The notes: generated by a model from the letters alone, not told the origin. A DNA stretch of 35,782 bases from JARLFX01 sp036404255 (GCA_036404255.1 DASWOP010000193.1:1-35782); one strand, 5' to 3'; positions 15,813 through 24,546 are shown, counted from the first letter of the stretch. Numbers and translations are program-made.

Positions 15813-18800
15813 ACTCGAAGCCACAACACGAGAGCGTCTTAGCCGCACAGCGAGGCGTAACCGGCATCCGTTACTGTGTAGGTCTTGATGTCGGGTCAAC
15901 GACGGTGAAGGCCATCGTGGTGAAAGCTGGAAGTGACGAGATTGTGTGGCGAGACTACCAGCGCCATGAAACGCGTCAGACAGAGAAGCTGCTTGAATTC
16001 CTGAAGTGCATGGAAACGGAAGCGGGGATAGCGCCCCGCAACTGCCGAATATTCATTACCGGCTCCGGCGGAAATGCAATCAGCTCCCTCATTGGCGCGA
16101 AGTTTGTGCAGGAAGTGAACGCGGTAGCCCTGGCGGTGGAGAGGTTGCATCCAGAGGTGAACTCGGTCATTGAACTGGGCGGGCAGGACGCGAAGTTCAT
16201 CCTCTTCAAAGAGGATTGGAAGAGCGGCCACCGGAAGAAAATCTTCTCGATGAATGACAAGTGTGCAGGCGGCACGGGCGCAGTGATTGACAAGATCGCA
16301 GCCAAGCTGAGGATTCCCATCGAGGAACTGGGACGGCAACAGTACAACGGGATTAAGCTTCATCCAGTGGCGGGCAAGTGCGGAGTATTCGCGGAGACTG
16401 ATATCAACAGTCTGCAAAAGCAGGGTCTGCCGACGAACGAGCTTATGGCATCGCTGTTTGATGCCATCGTGTTGCAGAATCTGACGGTGCTGACGCGCGG
16501 TCATACGTTGCAACCGCACGTTCTGTTATTGGGTGGGCCCAATGCGTTGATCCTCGGCATGCGCGAGGCATGGCAGCATCATCTTCCGCTGCTATGGAAG
16601 GAGCGCCGCGTGACCTTGCCGGCCGGCATGGCTCCTCAGGAGATGATCAAGACCCCGGGAGACGCACTATACTTCGCTGCAATCGGTGCCGTGGAGTTTG
16701 GCAGAAGTGAGAGTGAGGGTACAGGGTGCTACTTGGGTCGGAGCGCGTTGGAATTGGCCATCTGCGAAGGGCGTCGTGGGCAAACTGCTACCTTGGGCAG
16801 CCGCGGATTGAGCACATGCGCAGAAGAGTTGCAGGAGTTCAGGGATAGGTATGCATTGCCAGCCTTCGTTCCGGCGACGTTTGAGCGAGGCGAACAAGTT
16901 AAGGCCTTCATCGGACTGGATGGCGGCTCAACCTCAACCAAGGCAGTGCTGCTGTCAGAGCAGCGCGAGGTTCTGGCCAAGGCCTATCGGCTATCAAACG
17001 GAAATCCTATCCAGGACTGCATGGAAATTCTGGAGGACCTACGCAAACAGGTGGAGACGCAAGGTGGCGCAACACTGAAGGTGATGGGCGTAGGCACGAC
17101 GGGATACACAAAGGACACACTGCAGCGAGTGCTGCACGCCGACGTAGCGCTGGTCGAGACGGTGGCGCATACGGAGTCTGCTCTGCACTTTTTTACAGAC
17201 CCGCAGGTGATTGTGGACGTCGGCGGGCAGGACATTAAGTTGATCACGTTGCGCGATGGCTGCGTCCAGGATTTCAAGCTGAACACACAGTGTTCCGCAG
17301 GGAATGGATATTTTCTGCAATCTACTGCGGAAGGGCTTGGCATTGCAGTGGACGAGTATGCGGAGACTGCATTTCGTGCGGAAAGAATGCCTGTCTTCGG
17401 CTATGGGTGCGCGGTCTTCCTCCAATCGGACATCGTCAACTTCCAACGCCAGGGGTGGCGGACCGAAGAGATACTGGCAGGGCTTGCAACTGTTCTACCG
17501 CGGAATGTGTTTCTGCATGTAGCAAAGGTGCCGAGTCTGGCGGCGCTGGGTACACGATTCATTCTGCAGGGAGGCACACAGAACAACCTCGCGGTAGTGA
17601 AGGCCGAGGTGGACTTTCTGCGCAGCAGCTTTCGTGGTACGGGGATAGCTCCGGAGATTATGGTGCATCCGCATTGCGGCGAAGCGGGGGCAATCGGCGC
17701 GGGTATAGAGGCGATTCGCAGGTGGCAGGGCGGACACGTGACGCGATTTATCGGCATGGAAGCGGTACGCAACATTCGCTACCGCATCACGCGCAACGAG
17801 GAAACGCGCTGCAGCTATTGCAAGAATGCGTGCCTGCGAACCTTTTTGGACATTGAGACAGGAGAGGGGGAGGAGGGTGAGCAGCGCATCATCATTGCCT
17901 CGTGTGAAAAAGGTGCAGCGGAAGATCTGGTCATGATGCGCGGCATCCGGAACGGCATTGCGGCAGTGAAGGCAGCGAATCCCAATCTGATAGAGATGGC
18001 TGAGCGAGAGGTGTGGCATTCTCGTCACCCGGAGATCGTATCCGATCATTTACCGGCACGGGCCTGGACAAAGGCCATTCGCAGTCGTGTGGTACGGATG
18101 GAACAGCGCGGGCATCTGCGCATTGGCATGCCGCGCGTACTCAACATGTATGCATACGCGCCACTGTTTAGCGCATATTTTGAGAGCCTCGGCCTGCGAC
18201 CGGAAAACATCGTGTACTCGAAATTCACCACGGCGGAGATGTATCGCACGGGTTCTAGCCGTGGGTCGATAGACCCATGCTATCCATCAAAGATCGCCAT
18301 CGCTCATGTGCATGATCTGTTGCTGAAGCAGAAGAAGCCTTTGAATGCGATCTTCTTTCCGATGTTTGATGTGCTGGCATCACCGTTGACTAATACGCGT
18401 GCTAACAATGCATGTCCCACGGCATCCATCACGCCGGAGACAGTAAAGGCGGCCTTCACCAAGGAGAGCGACTTGTTCGCGGAGCATGGGCTCTGCTACG
18501 TCAACCCGCTCGTCAATCTATCGCAGCGCGCACTGTTCGCGTGTCAGATGTTTGATGCCTGGGCTCCAATGCTAGGCCTTTCCCGGGAAGAAAATGAGCG
18601 CGCGATAGAAGTTGGTTATCGGGAACTCGCAAAATTTGAATCAGATATTCGCACGCGAGCCCGCGAGGTATTGGAGCAGTTGGAGGCGGAAGACAGGCTG
18701 GGCATTGTGATGCTGGGGCGGCCATATCACCACGATTCGGGCATCAATCACGAAATTATGGAACAGTTTCAGCGGCTGGGATATCCCATCTTTTCGCAGA

Positions 18801-19279
18801 GTACGCTGCCGATGGATGAAGACTTGCTGGAGCGGTTGTTTGGCGATGAGGTGCGCGCTGGTGCGATTCATCATGCGCTGGATATATCGGATGTGTGGAA
18901 GACGACCTTCTCTGCCAGTTCAAACCACAAACTATGGGCCGCCAAGTTTACTGCCCGGCATCCTGGCCTGGTGGCAATCGAGATCTCCAGCTTTAAGTGT
19001 GGGCACGACGCGCCAATCTATAGTGTGATCGAGCAGATTGTGGCGCGTTCGGGGACTCCGTACTTTTCCTTCAAGGATATGGATGAAAACTGTCCAGCCG
19101 GAAGCATCAAGTTGAGGATTGAGACGATTGATTACTTTCTCAGGCGCTACCAGGAGAGACGCGCGCAGCAGAAGAAGAGCGAGGCGGAAATCGAGATCCA
19201 GGTAGCAGAGTACGAGCGTGGATTGCAGGAGAAGCAGGGCCGTGCATATGAGGCGGAACAATATGTGCAGGGTGAATGA
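15803..19279 (+). CDS. Duplicated BcrA/BadF activase (ATPase) with DUF2229 and HGD-D-like C-terminus
   Basis: The product is about 1158 residues. Two ASKHA-type ATPase activase domains are in tandem. The first has GLDVGSTTVKAIVV, NDKCAGGTGAVID and GKCGVFAETD; the second has GLDGGSTSTKAVLL, LNTQCSAGNGYFL and YGCAVFLQSD. The Cys in each pair are the expected ligands of the bridging [4Fe-4S] cluster. A linker with CSYCKNACLRTF is followed by a DUF2229-like region (RIGMPRVLNMYAYAPLF; SIDPCYPSKIAIAHVHDLL) and an HGD-D-like end (IVMLGRPYHHDSGINHEIM). It uses ATP to drive low-potential electrons into the partner at 14004-15812, overlapping it by 10 bp. Start ATG 15803 is adjacent to GGAG; GTG 15773 is an alternative. 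Such systems are oxygen-sensitive in known cases. Confidence 0.85.
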   Translation: MLLNSKPQHESVLAAQRGVTGIRYCVGLDVGSTTVKAIVVKAGSDEIVWRDYQRHETRQTEKLLEFLKCMETEAGIAPRNCRIFITGSGGNAISSLIGAKFVQEVNAVALAVERLHPEVNSVIELGGQDAKFILFKEDWKSGHRKKIFSMNDKCAGGTGAVIDKIAAKLRIPIEELGRQQYNGIKLHPVAGKCGVFAETDINSLQKQGLPTNELMASLFDAIVLQNLTVLTRGHTLQPHVLLLGGPNALILGMREAWQHHLPLLWKERRVTLPAGMAPQEMIKTPGDALYFAAIGAVEFGRSESEGTGCYLGRSALELAICEGRRGQTATLGSRGLSTCAEELQEFRDRYALPAFVPATFERGEQVKAFIGLDGGSTSTKAVLLSEQREVLAKAYRLSNGNPIQDCMEILEDLRKQVETQGGATLKVMGVGTTGYTKDTLQRVLHADVALVETVAHTESALHFFTDPQVIVDVGGQDIKLITLRDGCVQDFKLNTQCSAGNGYFLQSTAEGLGIAVDEYAETAFRAERMPVFGYGCAVFLQSDIVNFQRQGWRTEEILAGLATVLPRNVFLHVAKVPSLAALGTRFILQGGTQNNLAVVKAEVDFLRSSFRGTGIAPEIMVHPHCGEAGAIGAGIEAIRRWQGGHVTRFIGMEAVRNIRYRITRNEETRCSYCKNACLRTFLDIETGEGEEGEQRIIIASCEKGAAEDLVMMRGIRNGIAAVKAANPNLIEMAEREVWHSRHPEIVSDHLPARAWTKAIRSRVVRMEQRGHLRIGMPRVLNMYAYAPLFSAYFESLGLRPENIVYSKFTTAEMYRTGSSRGSIDPCYPSKIAIAHVHDLLLKQKKPLNAIFFPMFDVLASPLTNTRANNACPTASITPETVKAAFTKESDLFAEHGLCYVNPLVNLSQRALFACQMFDAWAPMLGLSREENERAIEVGYRELAKFESDIRTRAREVLEQLEAEDRLGIVMLGRPYHHDSGINHEIMEQFQRLGYPIFSQSTLPMDEDLLERLFGDEVRAGAIHHALDISDVWKTTFSASSNHKLWAAKFTARHPGLVAIEISSFKCGHDAPIYSVIEQIVARSGTPYFSFKDMDENCPAGSIKLRIETIDYFLRRYQERRAQQKKSEAEIEIQVAEYERGLQEKQGRAYEAEQYVQGE

Positions 19280-19292
19280 CAGACGCGTTGCG

Positions 19293-20714
19293 TTATTTGG
19301 AATCAGCGGGAACTTTGTATTCGGCCAGGTAAGCCTGTGGGTTCATCAACTGTTGGGAACGGGCGAGAATTCTAGCGAGGTGGCCGATGTGAAGCAGGTC
19401 GACATGCCGCAACCATTTCCACCACTTCTTGCGGCCCGCGGGATTGAGCACCGTGCGCCGCCAGGTTTCACAGTAGAGCTCAAAGAAACGCTCGACGGGC
19501 AAGCGAGGCTTCCAGAGCAGATGATGCAGATCGAATTGACTCCAATCGTCGACCTTGAGTTGAGCCTTGCTGCTCTTGAAGTATTGTGTGCCGGGAAGCG
19601 GGGTGAGGAGGGTGAAGCCGACACGGTAAAGCTGATGGGCTTCGATGAACTCCCACAGTTCGAGAAAGTTGTCTTCAGAAAAATCGGGGTCGATGATGAA
19701 GTTGCCGGTTACGCCAAAGCCGCACTCGCGCGCCGTGCGCACAGCATCCAAAGTCTTGGAGATATCTGTTCCCTTGTGCAGAGCGTCGAGCCCTTTGCGG
19801 GTGGGCGATTCGAAGCCAAAAAAAATGTCGAAGTTCTTCGCCAGAGGACGCCACATGCGCAGCAGGTCTGGGTTGGCGCTCACAAGGTCAACGCGGGATT
19901 GTACGAGCATCCAGTTTTTGCGCTGCCTGGAGGCAAGCAGTTCGCGCGCCAACGCCCCGCTTCGGTCCGGGTTGGACCAGAAGAGGTCGTCGATGATGAA
20001 GAGATTTTTTCCGGTCTGTTCGAAGTCTATGCGGACATTGCGCATTGCATGATAGCGGCACGAGCCTTTATAGAACTGCCACACAGAGCAGAACTTGCAG
20101 TGGTGGTGGCAGCCACGTGCCGTTTCCAGTGTCCACACCGGCATGTAGTTCAGGCAGACGTAGTGCTTGCGATACTGGCTGACGGCAGAGCGGTCGGGGC
20201 AGGCAACGCCAGAGAGGTCGAGCCACTCGGTCGCATCGCCGGTAGAAGCGAAGCCTCCATTCTCCGTAGGCAAAAGCAGACCTGGAACATCAGAGAGCGG
20301 TGTTCCGCGGGCCAGCGCATCACCCAATGCTGGCATGACGCTCTCTCCTTCCCCGGTGCAGATTGCATCGATTCCGCGAGCCTGCAGCAATGCATCTGGA
20401 TAAGAACCGATGGCATGGCCTCCAACGGCCACAAAGATAGCGGGGTCGAACTCCTTGAGTTCGAGGGCAAGTTGCAGGGTTGCGGCTACATCGAGGATGT
20501 GGACGCACGAGATACCCACGACCTGCGGCCGCTGTGTCTTGACAAGCAGTGCAATGCTGCGGCGTTCGAAATTCATATCGACGACTTGAACCACATGCCC
20601 TTTGGCTTTCAGTGCCGCAGAGATGTATTCAAGCCCGAGCGGCTCCGTGCGAAAGAAGGGCGCGAGCCCGAAGTGGGCAGTGGCGTTGCGCGGTTTAACG
20701 AGCAAAACTCTCAA
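19293..20714 (-). CDS. B12-binding-type radical SAM protein (third in locus, monocistronic)
   Basis: The product is 473 residues. The N-terminal cobalamin-type domain is shown by MRVLLVKPRN, EPLGLEYISAALKAKGH, PQVVGISC, AVGGHAIGSYP and CTGEGESVMPAL, again lacking DxHxxG. The radical SAM cluster is CHHHCKFC at residues 202-209, followed by FIIDDLFWSNP and GFESPTRKGLD. The C-terminus carries TPLPGTQYF, common in this class. The start is TTG at 20714, with CAGG about 8 nt upstream; no ATG gives the complete N-terminal strand. It converges on the activase gene with only 13 bp between stops and is divergent from operon C, so it has its own promoter in 20715-20892. The substrate is unknown; methylation or C-C bond chemistry on the lipid is likely from context. 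Confidence 0.86.
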   Translation of the reverse strand: MRVLLVKPRNATAHFGLAPFFRTEPLGLEYISAALKAKGHVVQVVDMNFERRSIALLVKTQRPQVVGISCVHILDVAATLQLALELKEFDPAIFVAVGGHAIGSYPDALLQARGIDAICTGEGESVMPALGDALARGTPLSDVPGLLLPTENGGFASTGDATEWLDLSGVACPDRSAVSQYRKHYVCLNYMPVWTLETARGCHHHCKFCSVWQFYKGSCRYHAMRNVRIDFEQTGKNLFIIDDLFWSNPDRSGALARELLASRQRKNWMLVQSRVDLVSANPDLLRMWRPLAKNFDIFFGFESPTRKGLDALHKGTDISKTLDAVRTARECGFGVTGNFIIDPDFSEDNFLELWEFIEAHQLYRVGFTLLTPLPGTQYFKSSKAQLKVDDWSQFDLHHLLWKPRLPVERFFELYCETWRRTVLNPAGRKKWWKWLRHVDLLHIGHLARILARSQQLMNPQAYLAEYKVPADSK

Positions 20715-20730
20715 GTGGGACCTGTACCTT

Positions 20731-20810
20731 GTTTCTCAGAGCACAGAGACGCCAGTTCGAAGCTGAACCGGCGTTACAAGCGCAATGTGCTCAAAATGGT
20801 TTCTCAGAGC
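20731..20810. repeat. Direct repeat GTTTCTCAGAGC x2 in the intergenic promoter region
   Basis: The 12-mer GTTTCTCAGAGC occurs at 20731-20742 and again at 20799-20810, 68 bp apart. Both copies lie in the 178-bp divergent region between the third radical SAM gene and operon C. They may be paired binding sites for a regulator. No matching copy was noticed elsewhere in the window. Confidence 0.4.
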
Positions 20811-20892
20811 TTAACACTTCATGGTCATATCGCACCACACGGCAGAGTCCACGCAGGTTGACTATTGCCAGGAAAGGAATGAGAGGAACGAT

Positions 20893-21705
20893 ATGACGCG
20901 AGCTGTGATCTTCTGCTTTCTGTTTGTTGCAACGAACGCATCCCTGGTTCTGTTGTACCCATTCAGCCTGCCGCGATTAGCGTTGGCAGCTCTGCTTTAT
21001 GCAGGCGGAACCGGATGGATGCTCCTCCTGCTCTTTCATCCGCGCAACCAGTGGTTGGTAGCCAACCGCTCCCAGGTGGAGGGGGATGGTTGTGTGGCCC
21101 TGACGTTTGATGATGGCCCCGATCCTGTGGACACGCCCAGGCTGTTGGACATGCTTCGGGAGAAGCAGGTGAAGGCGACATTCTTTGTCGTGGGGAAACG
21201 TGCAGACAAGCATCCGGAGATCGTGCGGCGCGCATGGGATGAGGGACATCTGGTGGCGAACCACACTTATTCGCATGTATCGTTGTTCTGTTTTCTCTTG
21301 CCACGAAGGCTATGGGATGAGATTGAGCGGGGTGCGGAGAGCATTCATCGCATCTGCGGGTTCAGGCCGAAGCTATTCCGCTCGCCGGTGGGACTGCGCC
21401 ATCCGATGCTTGGTTTATATCTGAAGCAGGCAGGGCTGGAGTACATCTCATGGCGCGTCCGGTCGTATGATACGCTTATCCAAAATCCCAAGGTGCTTGC
21501 ATGCCGCATCCTGAACAGAGTCAGCAGCGGAGACATCATACTGCTGCACGATCGCCTGCCGGGAGGCGCTGCCCCCATGCTGGAGGCATTGCCCGGAATG
21601 ATTGACGAGTTAAGAAAGCGTGGGTTTACGTTTGTACTTGCCGGATGCCGTGAGGAAGCCGGCGACAGGACCCTGAGGCTTAAGACATGCGAACTTGCGC
21701 GCTAA
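20893..21705 (+). CDS. NodB-type polysaccharide deacetylase, membrane-anchored
   Basis: The product is 270 residues from the ATG at 20893, with GAGAGGA 6-12 nt upstream; the longer frame from 20821 adds a tail with no features. Two N-terminal hydrophobic stretches (residues ~5-24 and ~29-48) anchor it in the inner membrane. The NodB catalytic domain follows: LTFDDGPDP (metal Asp74 and its partner Asp73), NHTYSH (two metal His), FRSPVG and LLHDR. Family members remove N- or O-acyl groups from carbohydrate or peptidoglycan. As first gene of an operon with a glycosyltransferase and lipid exporters it probably deacetylates the sugar head group added by the next gene product (inference). It overlaps that gene by 19 bp. 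Confidence 0.9.
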   Translation: MTRAVIFCFLFVATNASLVLLYPFSLPRLALAALLYAGGTGWMLLLLFHPRNQWLVANRSQVEGDGCVALTFDDGPDPVDTPRLLDMLREKQVKATFFVVGKRADKHPEIVRRAWDEGHLVANHTYSHVSLFCFLLPRRLWDEIERGAESIHRICGFRPKLFRSPVGLRHPMLGLYLKQAGLEYISWRVRSYDTLIQNPKVLACRILNRVSSGDIILLHDRLPGGAAPMLEALPGMIDELRKRGFTFVLAGCREEAGDRTLRLKTCELAR

Positions 21706-22361
21706 TTCCGGCGTTCAATGAATCCCTTCACATTAGCAAAGTGATCGAGGGGACAAGGGAGCACCTTGAGACTGTGGTTGTGATTGACGACGGCTCAACA
21801 GACGGGACGATGGAGATTGCTCGGGCTGCGGGAGCGATTTGCCTTGCGTCCGAGCGCAACTGCGGTAAGGCGGCCGCTTTGCATCTGGGGATGCGCTATG
21901 CGCGTGAGCACAACTTTACTCATGTGGTGACATTGGATGGAGACGGGCAGCATCTGCCGGAGGATATTCCTGCCATGCTGCAAGTTGCGAAAGAGAGTGG
22001 TGCGGACCTGGTCATCGGAAGCCGGTCGTTTGAATATGCCACCATGCCACGCGCAAGATACTACTCCAATACGGTGGGTAGCCGTCTGGCATCGATGTTG
22101 GTGGGTTGTACCATCACGGACAGCCAGAGCGGATTCAGGCTTTTCCGTCTGGATAAATTGATGGGAACGAAGCTGCGAAGCAAGCGCTATGAGTTCGAGA
22201 TGGAAGTGCTCATCAAGATGGCTCGGTCAGGCTGCAGCATCGCACATTCTCCCATTCACATGGTGTATGACAACGGTCGCGCTCGCTCCAAGATGAAGCC
22301 AGTGCGAGATACGGTGCGGATATGCCTGTGGTCACTGGCATATCGCTACATGGGGGCCTGA
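21687..22361 (+). CDS. GT2 family glycosyltransferase (DPM1/polyprenyl-phosphate type)
   Basis: A 224-residue GT-A fold enzyme. Signatures are LIPAFNES at the N-terminus, VVIDDGSTDGTMEIA, the metal-binding VTLDGDGQHLPED (DxD-like) and SQSGFRLFR with ...RYEFEMEVLIKM in the acceptor region. There is no C-terminal membrane segment, which fits the short polyprenol-phosphate mannosyl/glucosyl transferase subgroup. It probably adds one sugar to a lipid in this locus. Its ATG lies inside the deacetylase gene and its stop is 1 bp from the next ATG, so expression is closely linked to its neighbours. Donor sugar cannot be predicted. Confidence 0.93.
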   Translation: MRTCALIPAFNESLHISKVIEGTREHLETVVVIDDGSTDGTMEIARAAGAICLASERNCGKAAALHLGMRYAREHNFTHVVTLDGDGQHLPEDIPAMLQVAKESGADLVIGSRSFEYATMPRARYYSNTVGSRLASMLVGCTITDSQSGFRLFRLDKLMGTKLRSKRYEFEMEVLIKMARSGCSIAHSPIHMVYDNGRARSKMKPVRDTVRICLWSLAYRYMGA

Positions 22362-22362
22362 G

Positions 22363-22995
22363 ATGAAATTGCGACGCTTACTATGCTGTGTGGCGGGGCT
22401 GCTTATGTTGCCGGGAGTATTGCATGCCCAGAGCGATGAGCTGCTGACGCACCTGTGGCAAGGAATCCAGCAGGCACAGCAGAAGGTAACCACCGCCTGC
22501 GGTACGGTGACTGAAACGCGTACTTCGAGGCTAATGGTGCGGCCCATGGTGCTGCATGGAAAGTTCTGCATGGAAGGGACCACAAAGTTCATGCTCGAAT
22601 ATTTTGCGCCGCATGCCATGCACATACGCTTCAACGTCGACTATCTGAACGTGAGTAGCGACGGGCAACCGGCGGAGGCATTTGAAATCGGCAATAGCGT
22701 GCGCCGCGCGCAGTCTAGCTTCAGCCGGGAAAACTCGATCGATAGGTTGAAAAAGGATTTCACCATCACCGTACAGGAGAGTGTCCGGGTTTATGAGATG
22801 AAGCTGGTACCGCGCTCAGAGAGATTTCGACGCCGGCTGAATTACATGGTGGTGAAGCTGGATAAGCGCGACTTTCTCCCCCGGTCGCTTGAGGTAGATG
22901 GCAAGAGTGGGGTAAACAGCGTATTTGCCATCGACATCACCACGGTGAATGCCACAATTCCGCAAGAGACCTTCACGGTGACCAAACCAAAATGA
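22363..22995 (+). CDS. LolA-like periplasmic lipid/lipoprotein carrier
   Basis: The product is 210 residues, with an N-terminal signal peptide (MKLRRLLCCVAGLLMLPGVLHAQ, cleavage after HA likely). The mature part is beta-rich: TETRTSRLMVRPMVLHGKF, FMLEYFAPHAMHIRFN, and a late KLDKRDFLPRSLEVDGKSG, the pattern of the incomplete barrel of LolA/LolB proteins. Dedicated LolA homologues are typical of aryl-polyene and similar exported-lipid clusters, where they are thought to carry the acyl product across the periplasm. The housekeeping LolA would be elsewhere. The stop overlaps the next ATG (ATGA). Confidence 0.85.
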   Translation: MKLRRLLCCVAGLLMLPGVLHAQSDELLTHLWQGIQQAQQKVTTACGTVTETRTSRLMVRPMVLHGKFCMEGTTKFMLEYFAPHAMHIRFNVDYLNVSSDGQPAEAFEIGNSVRRAQSSFSRENSIDRLKKDFTITVQESVRVYEMKLVPRSERFRRRLNYMVVKLDKRDFLPRSLEVDGKSGVNSVFAIDITTVNATIPQETFTVTKPK

Positions 22996-23420
22996 TAGAG
23001 CGACGCGAGATTGAAGCGATGATTCCCCACCGTGCTCCCTTCCTGTGGATTGAGCGAGTGCTTGAACTGGAACCAGGGGTGCGTTGCATGGCTCTCATGC
23101 TGGTACAGGCGGATAACCCGATATTTGCGGGGCATTTTCCCGGCTGGCCTGTCTTGCCGGGGGCGCTGTTGATCGAGGCGACGGCGCAAACCGCTGGTGT
23201 AATGCTGGCTTCAGCTGCGGCACGGGGAGTCACGGGACGGGCGATGCTTGCATCCGTGAACCGCTTCAAGTTTCTCAAGCCTGTACTGCCGGGGGAAGAG
23301 TTGCGCATTGAAACCACGACTCTGACGTCAAGGGGCAAGATGGCTTGCATTAGCGGTAGCGTGCGCAGAGGCGAAGAGATTGTCGCCAGCGGCGAGCTGT
23401 CTGTGGTGTGTGACGGATGA
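22992..23420 (+). CDS. FabZ/ApeI-like 3-hydroxyacyl-ACP dehydratase (hotdog fold)
   Basis: A 142-residue single-hotdog dehydratase producing trans-2-enoyl-ACP. The family signature GHFPGWPVLPGALLIEATAQ contains the catalytic His in HFPG and the catalytic Glu in IEA. An N-terminal IPHRAPFLWIERV matches the FabZ substrate-tunnel strand. It is shorter than FabA and lacks FabA's isomerase-type extension. Together with the FabF/CLF pair and FabG (31714-32442) it completes an elongation cycle except for enoyl reduction. It starts within the LolA-like gene's stop codon. Confidence 0.92.
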   Translation: MIERREIEAMIPHRAPFLWIERVLELEPGVRCMALMLVQADNPIFAGHFPGWPVLPGALLIEATAQTAGVMLASAAARGVTGRAMLASVNRFKFLKPVLPGEELRIETTTLTSRGKMACISGSVRRGEEIVASGELSVVCDG

Positions 23421-23448
23421 GCGGTCCGGCACAGGAAGGTGCGTACGC

Positions 23449-24546
23449 GTGAAGAGAAAATTGCTGGCCCACGTGCGCCGTCTGATGGCTACGTTGCTGA
23501 CGGAGCAGCTTACATTGGGTCGTATTGCGGCTGCAGTGTTCGTGGGGATATTTTGCGGCATTGTGCCAATTTACGGATTGCAGATGCTGGCTGCGTTGGG
23601 ACTGGCGGTCGTTTTTCGGCTGAACAAGCCACTGACGCTGGCCTGCACCTTTGTGAACAATCCACTATTGCAGCCACTGCTGGTCGTGCTGTCGGTTGAG
23701 CTTGGATATCTTGCACGTACCGGGTCATTTCATGCATGGCATATCTCTGCACTGACGGGACCGCACCTGCGCGAAGAACTTACTTCCTGGGTGATGGGTA
23801 GCGTGATACTGGGCGTGCTTGTAGGAACTGCGGGAGCAGCTATCGCCGCGGCTTTAGTCGGATTGAGCAGGCTGGGTGATTCAGGCTTGCGCAAACAGTC
23901 TCTCTTTGTGCGGCAGATGTTTGCGCACAGCGCATCGTTTGATCGTGGCTTTGTTCGCTGGAAGTTACGGCTGGACCGAATCTTCAGCCTGCTTGCCGCC
24001 GAAGATCTGGGTTCCGGCACAGTCGTAGACTTGGGCTGTGGCTACGGCATGGCTTTGAGCTTTGCGGCATGTAGCGATACCTGTAGGCGCCTGGTCGGGT
24101 GCGATTTGAATGCGCATCGGATTGCCGTCGCGCGTGACGCCTTGAGCGCGATGAATGCGGAGGTGACAGTCGCCGACGTGCGTTGCTTCCAGATCCCGCC
24201 CGCAGGACTCATCCTGATCCTGGATGTTCTGCAGTATCTGCGGGCTGAGGAGCAAATTACATTGCTCAAGCAATGTTGTGCAGCGCTTCAGCCCGGCGGA
24301 AGGCTACTCTTTCGCGTCCATGATCTGGAGCACGGCCTGCGTTCCACCGTCACGATGGGCCTTGACCGGATGCTGTTCTGGAGCGAGCGCACGAAAACGC
24401 GGCCGTTGATGCTATTGCCTGAGCAGTACCGGAGCGTACTGGAGGATGCTGGCATGCAAGTTGAGACATATCGCTTCCGCAACCGTCTGCCACTTGCACA
24501 TATACTGTTTCGCGTGAAGAGACCCTTGGTGGAGGCCGCGCCATGA
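23449..24546 (+). CDS. DUF2062 membrane domain fused to class I SAM methyltransferase
   Basis: The product is 365 residues from a GTG at 23449, preceded by AGGAAGG with ideal spacing; the ATG at 23380 lies inside the dehydratase gene. Residues ~1-145 form a DUF2062 domain with three membrane helices (RIAAAVFVGIFCGIVPIYG; LQPLLVVLSVELGYL; SVILGVLVGTAGAAIAAAL). Residues ~185-365 are a Rossmann methyltransferase with motif I VVDLGCGYGMAL, the acidic motif GCDLNAHRIA, LILILDVLQYL and LQPGGRLLFRVHD. It may methylate a membrane-embedded lipid or phenolic/carboxyl group. DUF2062 is often encoded next to or fused with glycosyltransferases in lipid-polyene loci, but a fusion with a methyltransferase is less common in my experience. 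The stop overlaps the next ATG. Confidence 0.85.
   Translation: MKRKLLAHVRRLMATLLTEQLTLGRIAAAVFVGIFCGIVPIYGLQMLAALGLAVVFRLNKPLTLACTFVNNPLLQPLLVVLSVELGYLARTGSFHAWHISALTGPHLREELTSWVMGSVILGVLVGTAGAAIAAALVGLSRLGDSGLRKQSLFVRQMFAHSASFDRGFVRWKLRLDRIFSLLAAEDLGSGTVVDLGCGYGMALSFAACSDTCRRLVGCDLNAHRIAVARDALSAMNAEVTVADVRCFQIPPAGLILILDVLQYLRAEEQITLLKQCCAALQPGGRLLFRVHDLEHGLRSTVTMGLDRMLFWSERTKTRPLMLLPEQYRSVLEDAGMQVETYRFRNRLPLAHILFRVKRPLVEAAP

Noticed and set aside
19218..20861. Long open frame on the plus strand opposite the third radical SAM gene
   Set aside because: It lies wholly antisense to a gene with clear motifs, its translation has no recognisable domain, and it is a mirror of codon bias in GC-rich DNA.
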